DNA of 50,087 bases from Rubellimicrobium roseum (lineage in GTDB: Bacteria; Pseudomonadota; Alphaproteobacteria; Rhodobacterales; Rhodobacteraceae). The position numbers and the translations under genes are program-made. The DNA is taken from positions 1 through 50,087 of the forward strand of contig NZ_VDFV01000027.1 in assembly GCF_006152145.1 (NCBI RefSeq). Reading direction: 5' to 3'. Positions within the stretch are counted from its first letter, which is position 1. Each line of letters opens with the position of its first letter. The notes beneath the pieces were generated by a model that made no database searches, had not been told where the DNA came from, and worked only from the letters and a program-made list of their open reading frames with translations. Below, piece by piece: positions 29,844-38,070 of the stretch.

Positions 29844-30029
29844 CGTGCTTCGCTCCCCTCGGTTGTCGCTCCGGTTATCGGACGCGCCGTGACGCCGCGA
29901 AAGCGCGCTTGCGACAGATGGCGTCGCTGGCAGGCCGCGGCTTGAGGACAGCTTCGCAGGAGGGGGTTAACGAGTCCTTCGACCACCGCGCGGTCCGGTT
30001 GCGAGGAGGTTAACGACGCACCGGCAGGT

Positions 30030-30053
30030 CAGGGCAGGCTTAAACCTGCCCTG
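30030..30053 (-). terminator. Hairpin after the YSC84-type lipoprotein gene
   Basis: A perfect 9-bp stem (30030-30038 with 30045-30053) closes a six-base loop 17 bases beyond the stop of the minus-strand gene. There is no U-tract. Confidence 0.55.
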
Positions 30054-30069
30054 CGTGAACCCCGGCGCC

Positions 30070-30624
30070 TCAGGGAATGATGCGCGTGTACTTCGTGCCC
30101 TCGACCGTGGCGCCCAGGCGAAGGCCGGACTGGGCGAAGACCACAGCGATGACCGGCGAGAGCGAGGTCGTGGTGTCGGCGCGCAGTACCTCGCCCTGGG
30201 CGAGCGCGGCGTATTCGACATCGGCCCCGGCGACCCATCCGGGCGAGGCGCGGAAGCCCGCGAGCGCGTCGGGAGTCATGAAGAACAGGACATGGCTGTA
30301 CTGCTGCGCCCCGATCTGGAGCCCGGCCGAGGCGGCGGCGGCGGAATAGTAGTCCACCGTCGTGCCGCCCACCCGCAGCGCGCCCTGGCCGTAGGACCCG
30401 CCCAGGCCCAGCCCCGCCTCGGTGATGAGGGGCATGACCAGGATGCCGGCGGCCCGGTTCCCGAGGTCCTGCGTGCCGGGATAGGTCTGGTAGAGGTAGT
30501 TGAGCGTGCTGTCGACGCGGGCATCGATGATGGCCGCGCCGCCACCACCCACGCCGTTGTTGCAGCCCGCCAGAGCGCCCGCGAGGGCGAGCGCCACGAA
30601 TCCGCGTCTGGAGATCTTGTGCAT
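30070..30624 (-). CDS. YSC84/DUF-type lipoprotein
   Basis: A 184-residue exported protein. Twin arginines (SRRGF) precede a hydrophobic stretch that ends in the lipobox LAGC, so Tat or Sec export followed by lipid attachment at the Cys is likely. The mature part has the YSC84-type features: GILVMPLITEAGLGLGGSYGQGAL, then SAGLQIGAQQYSHVLFFMTPDAL. This domain binds lipids or actin in eukaryotes; the bacterial role is not established. ATG 30624 is preferred over a GTG at 30630 because of spacing from GGCGGTGA. It is a single-gene unit ending at a hairpin. Confidence 0.85.
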   Translation of the reverse strand: MHKISRRGFVALALAGALAGCNNGVGGGGAAIIDARVDSTLNYLYQTYPGTQDLGNRAAGILVMPLITEAGLGLGGSYGQGALRVGGTTVDYYSAAAASAGLQIGAQQYSHVLFFMTPDALAGFRASPGWVAGADVEYAALAQGEVLRADTTTSLSPVIAVVFAQSGLRLGATVEGTKYTRIIP

Positions 30625-30726
30625 GTTCACCGCCCGATGGTCCCCGGCCTTGTTTCCGGCCGTTGGGGACGAGGTTAGTCCATTCCGGTTCCGTTGTCAC
30701 CGACCGGCACGGCCGGCGGCGCGGCC

Positions 30727-31719
30727 TCAGCCATTCATCGCCCGCGCCGCGGCAGGGGCGAAGTAGGTGAGGATGCCGTCGCAGCCCGCGCGCTTGAAGG
30801 CGAGGAGCGATTCCATCATCACCCGGTCGCCATCGACCCAGCCGTTGAGCGCCGCCGCCCGCAGCATCGCGTATTCGCCGGACACCTGGTAGGCGAAGGT
30901 CGGCACGCCGAACTCGTCCTTCACGCGCCGGCAGATGTCGAGATAGGGCATCCCGGGCTTCACCATGACCATGTCCGCGCCCTCGGACAGGTCGCGGGCG
31001 ACGAGGCGCAGCGCCTCGTCCGAGTTGCCGGGGTCCATCTGGTAGGTCTTCTTGTCGCCCTTGAGCGCGGCCGAGGCGCCCACCGCGTCGCGGAAGGGGC
31101 CATAGAAGGCCGAGGCGTACTTCGCGGCGTAGCTGAGGATCGTGACCTTCTGAAATCCCTCGGCTTCCAGCGCGCGGCGGATCGCGCCGATGCGGCCGTC
31201 CATCATGTCGGAGGGGCCGAGGATGTCGGCCCCGGCTTGGGCCTGCGCGAGGGCCATCTTCTGGAGCGCCTCGACCGTGCGGTCGTTCACGACCTCGCCG
31301 TTCTCGACGAAGCCGTCGTGGCCGTCGATGTTGTAGGGGTCGAGCGCGATGTCGGTCATCACCGCCACTTCGGGCACCGCGTCCTTGATGGCGCGGATGG
31401 CGCGGTTCGACAGGTTGTCGGGGTTCCAGGCCTCGGCGCAGTCCCCGGTGCGGTGCTCCATGGCCGTGTAGGGAAAGAGGCAGATGGCGGGGATGCCGAG
31501 CGAGCGCGCCTCGCGCGCGGCCTCCACCGCGCGGTCGACGGTCAGGCGGCTCACGCCCGGCATGGAGGGGATGGGGACCGCTTCGTTCGTGCCCTGCATC
31601 AGGAAGACGGGCCAGATCAGGTCCGAGGGCGTCAGGGTGTTCTCGCGGACCAGGGCGCGCAACGCGGGGGTGGCGCGCAGCCGTCGATGGCGGGTCAGCG
31701 GAAAGGGAGCCTGGGTCAT
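30727..31719 (-). CDS. hemB: Delta-aminolevulinic acid dehydratase (porphobilinogen synthase)
   Basis: Condenses two 5-aminolevulinates into porphobilinogen for heme and related tetrapyrroles. The 330-residue product has both active-site lysines, in LSYAAKYASAFYGPFR and VMVKPGMPYLDI. The metal loop reads DIALDPYNIDGHDGF, aspartate-rich instead of cysteine-rich, so it belongs to the zinc-independent, magnesium-type class. ATG 31719 follows GAGGCG; the reading frame continues upstream without family features. No Irr-type box is visible upstream. Confidence 0.98.
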   Translation of the reverse strand: MTQAPFPLTRHRRLRATPALRALVRENTLTPSDLIWPVFLMQGTNEAVPIPSMPGVSRLTVDRAVEAAREARSLGIPAICLFPYTAMEHRTGDCAEAWNPDNLSNRAIRAIKDAVPEVAVMTDIALDPYNIDGHDGFVENGEVVNDRTVEALQKMALAQAQAGADILGPSDMMDGRIGAIRRALEAEGFQKVTILSYAAKYASAFYGPFRDAVGASAALKGDKKTYQMDPGNSDEALRLVARDLSEGADMVMVKPGMPYLDICRRVKDEFGVPTFAYQVSGEYAMLRAAALNGWVDGDRVMMESLLAFKRAGCDGILTYFAPAAARAMNG

Positions 31720-31851
31720 GGGAACGCCTCGTGTCGGCAGGGGGGCCACAGGCGAGGGCGTGGCACGATCGGGGCGCAACCTCAAGGCTAGGCGAGGCGG
31801 GACGGCTCGGCTACGCTTCGGGTGCAAGAACAAGGCGGACCGGCGGACTCG

Positions 31852-32376
31852 GTGGACTGGACCCAGACCCTCTTCGACGTGATCGACTTCCGGTCCTTCT
31901 CGAACCTCTGGTTCTGGATCATGCTGGCGGTCGTCTGGTCCTCGGCCAGCCACTGGGTGCTGGGCGTGCCCTTCGACATGGTGCTGCGCGCCAAGCGGCA
32001 CGGCGGGCAGGCGCTGCAGGATCTCGAGGACCTGGTCCGGATCAACGTCAACCGGCTGCTCTACGTGTCGCACGTGGCGGGGCTGTGGCTTGCGGGGTTC
32101 GTGGCCTTTGTCCTCACGGGGCTCGTGATGCTCGCCTTCTGGTACGGGGTGGAGCTTGCGCAGGCGGTGGTGCTGATCGCGCTGCCGATGACGCTGGTCA
32201 GCGCGCTGAGCCTGCGGGCCGCCCGGCGGATCGAACGGGACGCGCCCCATGGCGAGGCGCTGTTCCGCCTGCTGGCGCGGCACCGCTTCTGGACGCAGGC
32301 CATCGGCATGCTCTCGATCTTCGTGACGGCCATGTACGGGATGTATCAGAACCTGCTCGTCCTTCGCGGGTTGTGA
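31852..32376 (+). CDS. Conserved Rhodobacteraceae membrane protein ('component of SufBCD complex')
   Basis: A 174-residue integral membrane protein with four hydrophobic helices. Recognisable conserved segments are DFRSFSNLWFWIMLAVVWSSASHWVLG, LEDLVRINVNRLLY and IGMLSIFVTAMYGMYQNL. Relatives in the family are labelled 'component of SufBCD complex', but nothing in the sequence supports a soluble scaffold role. Only GTG starts are available: 31852 gives the usual short N-terminus, 31822 is an alternative. It is divergent from hemB and 47 bases ahead of mfd. Confidence 0.75.
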   Translation: MDWTQTLFDVIDFRSFSNLWFWIMLAVVWSSASHWVLGVPFDMVLRAKRHGGQALQDLEDLVRINVNRLLYVSHVAGLWLAGFVAFVLTGLVMLAFWYGVELAQAVVLIALPMTLVSALSLRAARRIERDAPHGEALFRLLARHRFWTQAIGMLSIFVTAMYGMYQNLLVLRGL

Positions 32377-32423
32377 CAGGGGCGGGCGTTGACACCGCGA
32401 CCCGGGACGGTAGGTGACGGCGC

Positions 32424-35400
32424 ATGTCGAGCTCTCCCCACCATATCACCGTCGGCGGCGCGCCCGAGGGCTTGGACGCCAAGCTGATCCTTCAGGAACT
32501 GGACAAGTCGGGCTGCTGCGTTGTGCATGTGGCGCGCGACGACCGGCGGCTGGCGGCCATGCAGGCGGCGCTGGCCTTCTACGAGCCGGGCCTGCCGGTC
32601 TTCACCTTTCCGGCCTGGGACGCGCTGCCCTTCGACCGCGTCTCGCCGAACCCGGAGATCGCGGCGCAGCGCATGGCCACGCTGGCCGCTCTCGTCCATG
32701 CGATGCCGGAGCGCTACGTGCTGCTCACGACGCTCAACGCCGCGACCCAGCGCGTGCCGGCGCGGGACCTGCTGCGCGAGGCGGCCTTCACCGCGCGGGT
32801 GGGCGACCGCGTGGACGAGCAGGAGTTGCGACGATTCCTGAGCCGGATGGGCTTCACGCAATCGCCCACGGTGACCGAGCCCGGCGACTATGCGGTGCGC
32901 GGGGGGCTGATCGACGTCTGGCCGCCGGGGCATACGGCGCCCGTGCGGCTCGACTTCTTCGGGGACACGCTGGACGGGGCGCGGCGCTTCGACGCCTCGT
33001 CGCAGCGCACGACGGACAAGCTGTCAGTGGTGGAGTTCGCGCCCGTGTCCGAGGTCATCCTCGACGAGGCAGCCATCACGCGGTTCCGGCAGAACTACCG
33101 CATCGAGTTCGGCGCCGCGGGCACCGACGATCCGCTTTATGAGGCGGTGAGCGCCGGGCGCAAGCACGCGGGCATGGAGCATTGGCTCGCCTTCTTCCAC
33201 GAGCGGCTGGAGACGCTGTTCGACTACCTGCCCAAGGCCACGATCACGCTGGACGACCAGATCGCGCCGGCGCGGGTGGCGCGCTGGGCGGCGATCCTGG
33301 ACGCCTATGAGGCCCGCCGCGCGGCGATGGCGGACCGCAGCCGGCTCGACACCGTCTACAAGCCCGCGCCGCCGCAGCTTCTCTACCTGGACGAGGAGGC
33401 CTGGGCCGCCGCCGTGAAGCTGCGGCGCGTCCTGCAGTTCAGCCCGAACAAGCTGCCCACCGGCTATGGCGTGATCGACGCCGGGGGTCGCATGGGACGC
33501 GACTTCGCGCCCGAGCGGCAACAGGAGAAGGTGTCGCTGTTCGGCGCGCTGGCCGACCATGTGAGGAAGCGGCTCGACGCCGGGCCGGTGGTGATCGCCA
33601 GCTACTCCGAAGGCGCGCGCGAGCGGCTCATGGGGCTCCTGGAGGACGAGGGGACGGGCGAGACGATCCCCGTCATGGACTGGAGCCGGGTCGGCCGGCA
33701 GGGCATTCATCTGGCCGTCTGGCCGCTGGAGCATGGCTTCGAGGCGCCTGGGCTGACGGTCATCTCCGAGCAGGACGTGCTGGGCGACCGGCTGATCCGG
33801 CAGACCCGCAAGAGGAAGCGCGCGGACAACTTCCTGACCGAGGTCAACAGCCTTACGCCCGGGGACCTTGTCGTGCACGTGGACCACGGCGTCGGGCGTT
33901 ACCTGGGGCTGGAGGTCATGAAGGCGCTGGGCGCGGCGCATGAATGCCTCGTGCTGGAGTACGCCGAGAACACCAAGCTTTACCTGCCGGTCGAGAACGT
34001 GGAACTCCTGTCCCGCTTCGGGCACGAGGAGGGGCTTCTCGACAAGCTGGGCGCGGGGGCCTGGCAGGCGCGGAAGGCCCGGCTCAAGGAGCGCATCAAG
34101 CTCGCGGCCGAGCGGCTGATCCGCACGGCGGCGGAGCGGGCGCTAAGGAAGGCGCCCGAGCTGGAGCCGCCCGAGGAGATCTGGGACCAGTTCCTGGCCC
34201 GCTTTCCCTATGCCGAGACCGACGACCAGCTTCAGGCCATCGAGGACGTGCTGTCCGACATGGACTCGGGAAACCCGATGGACCGGCTGATCTGCGGCGA
34301 CGTGGGCTTCGGCAAGACCGAGGTCGCCATCCGGGCGGCCTTCGTCGCGGCCATGTCGGGGGTGCAGGTCGCGGTGGTCGCGCCGACGACGCTGCTGGCG
34401 CGGCAGCACTACAAGACCTTCGCCGAGCGCTTCCGGGGCTTCCCCATCGAGGTCCGGCCCCTGTCGCGCTTCGTGAGCGCCAAGGAGGCCACGCAGACGC
34501 GCGAGGGAATGGCCAAGGGGACCGTCGATATCGTCGTGGGCACCCATGCGGTGCTGGCCAAGCAGGCGAAGTTCGCGAACCTAGGCCTGCTGGTCATCGA
34601 CGAGGAGCAGCACTTCGGCGTCGCCCACAAGGAGCGGCTCAAGGAGATGCGGTCGGACATTCATGTCCTGACGCTGACCGCGACTCCCATTCCGCGCACG
34701 CTGCAACTGTCGCTGTCGGGCGTGCGGGACCTGTCGGTCATCGGGACGCCGCCCGTCGACCGTCTGGCGATCCGCACCTACGTGTCCGAATTCGACACCA
34801 TCACCGTCCGAGAGGCGCTGCTACGGGAGCGCTATCGCGGCGGGCAGAGCTTCTTCGTGGTGCCGCGGCTCGCCGACCTTCCCGAGATGGAGGACTGGCT
34901 GAAGCGCGAGGTGCCCGAGGTCAGCTACGTCGTGGCCCACGGGCAGATGGCGGCGGGCGAGCTCGACGACCGCATGAACGCCTTCTATGACGGCAAGTAT
35001 GACGTGCTGCTGGCCACGACCATCGTGGAGTCGGGGCTCGATATCCCGACGGCCAATACGATGATCGTCTGGCGCGCGGACATGTTCGGTCTGGCGCAGC
35101 TTTACCAGATCAGGGGGCGCGTGGGGCGGTCCAAGGCGCGGGCCTATGCCTACCTGACCACCCGGCCGCGCCAGAAGCTGACGCAGCAGGCCGAGCGGCG
35201 GCTGCGGGTGCTGGGGAGCATCGATTCGCTGGGCGCGGGCTTCCAGTTGGCCTCGCAGGACCTCGATATCCGGGGAGCGGGGAACCTGCTGGGCGAGGAA
35301 CAGTCGGGGCAGATCCGCGAGGTGGGCTTCGAGCTGTACCAGCAGATGCTGGAGGAGGAGATCGACCGGCTGCGGTCCGGCGGCGGCGACGTGATCGAGT

Positions 35401-35951
35401 CCGATGGACCCTGGGCGCCGCAGCTCAACCTGGGCGTCCCGGTGCTGATCCCCGAGGAGTACGTGCCCGACCTCGACGTGCGGCTGGGGCTCTATCGGCG
35501 CCTGTCGGGACTTTCGACCAAGGTGGAGCTGGAGGGCTTCGCGGCCGAGCTGATCGACCGCTTCGGGACGCTGCCGCGCGAGGTGAACACGCTGCTTCTG
35601 GTCGTGCGGATCAAGGCCATGGCGCGCAGGGCCGGGGTGGCCCGGCTGGACGCGGGGCCCAAGGGGGCGACGGTGCAGTTCCACAACGACCGCTTCGCCT
35701 CGCCCGGGGGGCTGGTCGAGTACATCCAGGCGCAGGGAGACCAGGCGCGCATCAAGGACAACAAGCTGATCGTCCTGCGCGACTGGAAGTCCGAGGCCGA
35801 CCGGATCAAGGGCGCCTTCGCCATCGTGAAGGATCTGGCCGAGAAGGTGGCCGAGGCGCAGCCCGCCAAGGTGAAGCCCAAGGAGCCTGTCCCGGCCGGG
35901 GCGGGCGCGACCCCGAAGCCCGCCGCCAAGGCGCAGGGCCGGGCGCGCTGA
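32424..35951 (+). CDS. mfd: Transcription-repair coupling factor Mfd
   Basis: Releases RNA polymerase stalled at DNA lesions and recruits UvrA. The 1175-residue length is typical. Domains in order: UvrB-homology N-terminal part (1-350), the CarD-like RNA polymerase interaction domain starting at LTPGDLVVHVDHGVGRYLGL (about 475), RecG-like helicase motifs GDVGFGKTEVAIRAAF, VIDEEQHFGV and QIRGRVGRS, and the TRCF C-terminal domain. A Pro/Ala/Lys-rich tail of about 30 residues ends the protein. ATG 32424 fits the family start. Confidence 0.98.
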   Translation: MSSSPHHITVGGAPEGLDAKLILQELDKSGCCVVHVARDDRRLAAMQAALAFYEPGLPVFTFPAWDALPFDRVSPNPEIAAQRMATLAALVHAMPERYVLLTTLNAATQRVPARDLLREAAFTARVGDRVDEQELRRFLSRMGFTQSPTVTEPGDYAVRGGLIDVWPPGHTAPVRLDFFGDTLDGARRFDASSQRTTDKLSVVEFAPVSEVILDEAAITRFRQNYRIEFGAAGTDDPLYEAVSAGRKHAGMEHWLAFFHERLETLFDYLPKATITLDDQIAPARVARWAAILDAYEARRAAMADRSRLDTVYKPAPPQLLYLDEEAWAAAVKLRRVLQFSPNKLPTGYGVIDAGGRMGRDFAPERQQEKVSLFGALADHVRKRLDAGPVVIASYSEGARERLMGLLEDEGTGETIPVMDWSRVGRQGIHLAVWPLEHGFEAPGLTVISEQDVLGDRLIRQTRKRKRADNFLTEVNSLTPGDLVVHVDHGVGRYLGLEVMKALGAAHECLVLEYAENTKLYLPVENVELLSRFGHEEGLLDKLGAGAWQARKARLKERIKLAAERLIRTAAERALRKAPELEPPEEIWDQFLARFPYAETDDQLQAIEDVLSDMDSGNPMDRLICGDVGFGKTEVAIRAAFVAAMSGVQVAVVAPTTLLARQHYKTFAERFRGFPIEVRPLSRFVSAKEATQTREGMAKGTVDIVVGTHAVLAKQAKFANLGLLVIDEEQHFGVAHKERLKEMRSDIHVLTLTATPIPRTLQLSLSGVRDLSVIGTPPVDRLAIRTYVSEFDTITVREALLRERYRGGQSFFVVPRLADLPEMEDWLKREVPEVSYVVAHGQMAAGELDDRMNAFYDGKYDVLLATTIVESGLDIPTANTMIVWRADMFGLAQLYQIRGRVGRSKARAYAYLTTRPRQKLTQQAERRLRVLGSIDSLGAGFQLASQDLDIRGAGNLLGEEQSGQIREVGFELYQQMLEEEIDRLRSGGGDVIESDGPWAPQLNLGVPVLIPEEYVPDLDVRLGLYRRLSGLSTKVELEGFAAELIDRFGTLPREVNTLLLVVRIKAMARRAGVARLDAGPKGATVQFHNDRFASPGGLVEYIQAQGDQARIKDNKLIVLRDWKSEADRIKGAFAIVKDLAEKVAEAQPAKVKPKEPVPAGAGATPKPAAKAQGRAR

Positions 35952-35970
35952 CGGCGGAAGGCGGGGGAGC

Positions 35971-37374
35971 ATGGCGAGGGACAGGCAGGGCACCGCATCG
36001 CGCTGGACGCGATACGAGCTGGTCTGGGCGCTCGTGGTGCTTGGCTACTTCGTCGTCCAGATGCTTCTTCGGATGCGGTTCGGCCGGGCTCTGGAGCTCG
36101 ACGAGGCCGAGGCCCTAGTCCATGCGCGCGAGCTTCGTTGGGGATATGGGGCGCAGCCGCCGCTCTACTTCTGGCTCCAGTGGGGGATGTTCCGGCTCCT
36201 GGGCGAGACGGTGCTGGCCTTGGCGGCGCTCAAGGCGCTGCTGCTGACCGGCGTGCTGATCGGGGTCCATGTCCTCCTGCGGCGCGAATGGCCTCCGGTG
36301 ACGGCGGGAGTGGGGGCGCTGTCGCTGTCGCTCCTGCCGCAGGTGATGTGGGAATCGCAGCGGGCCCTGACGCATTCAGTGCTGGCGCTGCTGATGGCCG
36401 TGGTCATGGCCGCCTGCGCCCTGCGCGCGCTGGAGCGGGGGGGAATGGGGAGCTACCGGCTGCTCGGCCTTGCGGTCGGGCTGGGTGTGCTGTCCAAGTT
36501 CAACGTCGCGGTCTGGGCTTTGGGGCTTCTCGGGGCGGCGGTGATGCTGCCCGAATGGCGGGCGCGGCTTCGGATCGGTGGCGTCGCCGCCGCGATCGGG
36601 GTGGCGGCGACGGTGGTCGCCCCGGTGGCCGTCTGGATGCGCGCGAACCCGGACCTGAGCACGCAAAGCGTCGAGAAGTTCGGCATCGAGACGGGCGCGA
36701 TCGCCGCTCGGGCGCAGGGCCTTCTGGACCTGCTGGTGGCCGGACTGGGTTTCCTGGCGCTGGTGATCCTCGTGGTCCTGTCGGCGCTCCTGCTCCGCGC
36801 CCGGCCCGCCCGGCGGCTTCCGCCCGCCACCCAGTTCCTGGCCGTGGCGGCGGGTCTGTCGATCTTGGCCGTGGTGGCCTTGGTCTTGGCGACGGGCATG
36901 ACCGAGATGAAGGACCGGTGGCTGCTGCCCTTCGCCTGGCCGCTGGCGCCTGTGGCGGTGCTGGTCTTCTGGCCGGGACTCGGACGGCGGGGGCGCGGGG
37001 CGCTGGGGGGCTTCGTGGCGGGACTCTGGCTCCTCGTCGCGGCGGCGCTGCCCTTCGCCAACCTGTCGGGCTACCGCGGCATGGACTGGGAGCCACTGGC
37101 AACCCGCCTGAACGCGCTGGGGCCGCCGGAGCAGCCGATCCTCGTGGCGGACCAGTTCGCCGCCGGGAACCTGATCCTGGCCGCGCCCGAGCTGTCTCCC
37201 GTCTTTCTGATGAGCCCGGAGGCGTTGCCATCGGGTCGGTCGATCCTCGTGGCCGAGGAGGGAAGCGACTGGTGGGCGGCGCCGGACGTGGCCGGGCGCG
37301 TGGAAGGCCGGGAGATCGTCGAGGTCCGGCGCGGTGGCCGGATCTTCCGCTTCGTCGTGGCGCGTTTGGGCTGA
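35971..37374 (+). CDS. GT39/ArnT-like membrane glycosyltransferase
   Basis: A 467-residue GT-C fold protein with about ten or eleven transmembrane helices. The first extracytoplasmic loop has the acidic motif ALELDEAEALVHARELRWGYGAQPPLYFW, typical of PMT/ArnT-like enzymes where the Asp/Glu pair is catalytic. These use a polyprenyl-phosphate sugar donor; acceptor and sugar are unknown. ATG 35971 follows CGGGGGAG. It is 19 bases after mfd and may be co-transcribed. A Rhodobacteraceae-type envelope glycosylation role is inference. Confidence 0.82.
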   Translation: MARDRQGTASRWTRYELVWALVVLGYFVVQMLLRMRFGRALELDEAEALVHARELRWGYGAQPPLYFWLQWGMFRLLGETVLALAALKALLLTGVLIGVHVLLRREWPPVTAGVGALSLSLLPQVMWESQRALTHSVLALLMAVVMAACALRALERGGMGSYRLLGLAVGLGVLSKFNVAVWALGLLGAAVMLPEWRARLRIGGVAAAIGVAATVVAPVAVWMRANPDLSTQSVEKFGIETGAIAARAQGLLDLLVAGLGFLALVILVVLSALLLRARPARRLPPATQFLAVAAGLSILAVVALVLATGMTEMKDRWLLPFAWPLAPVAVLVFWPGLGRRGRGALGGFVAGLWLLVAAALPFANLSGYRGMDWEPLATRLNALGPPEQPILVADQFAAGNLILAAPELSPVFLMSPEALPSGRSILVAEEGSDWWAAPDVAGRVEGREIVEVRRGGRIFRFVVARLG

Positions 37375-37412
37375 GTTGCGGCAGGGCCACCCGCTCGTGT
37401 AAGAGGCGCCGC

Positions 37413-38036
37413 ATGGCTGCCAAGGACCCCCAGACGCTCATCCGCATCGCCCGCGCCGACGGCTCGGCGGACCATGCGTCCCCCATCGACCTGGGCGCGC
37501 GCGTGCGCGAGCTGCGCCGGGCCCGCGACTGGACGCTGGAGCAGGCGGCGGCGCAGGCAGGGCTTGCCCGTTCCACGCTGTCCAAGATCGAGAACGGGCA
37601 GATGTCGCCCACCTACGATGCGCTCAAGAAGCTCGCGGTCGGACTGGGCATTTCGGTGCCCCAGCTCTTCACGCCGGCGCCGCGCGGACAGGTGAACGGG
37701 CGGATGACGGTGACCAAGGCGGGCGAGGGCACGGCGCAGATCACCACCACCTACGAGCACGAGCTTCTGGCCGAGACCCTGAGCCGCAAGCAGATGCTGC
37801 CCTACCGGACGCGGGTGCGCGCGCGGCGGCTGGAGGAGTTCGGGGGCTGGGTCCGGCACGACGGCGAAGAATTCCTCTACGTGCTGACGGGGGCGATCCG
37901 GCTTTACACCGAGTTCTACGAGCCGGTGGAGATGAAGCGTGGCGACAGCGCCTATTACGACGCCTCGATGGGCCACAACGTCGTCTCGGTGAGCCAGGAT
38001 GACGCGACGATCCTGTGGGTGACATCGCTGGCCTGA
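37413..38036 (+). CDS. XRE-family regulator with C-terminal cupin
   Basis: A 207-residue transcription factor. An N-terminal HTH_3 domain (about 25-85: ARVRELRRARDWTLEQAAAQAG, ARSTLSKIENGQMSPTYDALKKLAVGLG) is followed by a cupin_2 domain (about 115-205) with EFGGWVRHDGEEFLYVLTGAIRLYTE. Proteins of this design usually regulate amine or amino-acid metabolism after binding a small molecule in the cupin. The target here is unknown. ATG 37413 follows AGAGGCG. It shares a bidirectional hairpin with the converging binding-protein gene. Confidence 0.93.
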   Translation: MAAKDPQTLIRIARADGSADHASPIDLGARVRELRRARDWTLEQAAAQAGLARSTLSKIENGQMSPTYDALKKLAVGLGISVPQLFTPAPRGQVNGRMTVTKAGEGTAQITTTYEHELLAETLSRKQMLPYRTRVRARRLEEFGGWVRHDGEEFLYVLTGAIRLYTEFYEPVEMKRGDSAYYDASMGHNVVSVSQDDATILWVTSLA

Positions 38037-38044
38037 GGAACGGA

Positions 38045-38066
38045 AAGGGCGCCCGGAGGCGCCCTT
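38045..38066. terminator. Bidirectional hairpin between convergent genes
   Basis: A perfect 9-bp stem AAGGGCGCC/GGCGCCCTT (38045-38053 with 38058-38066) with loop CGGA lies between the XRE-cupin gene (+) and the binding-protein gene (-). The A and T ends of the stem fit termination in both directions. Confidence 0.75.
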
Positions 38067-38070
38067 CGCG

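Noticed and set aside
30727-32283. N-terminal extension of hemB by about 188 codons
   Set aside because: It runs through the promoter region and through the antisense strand of the divergent membrane-protein gene; the enzyme's normal start is at 31719.
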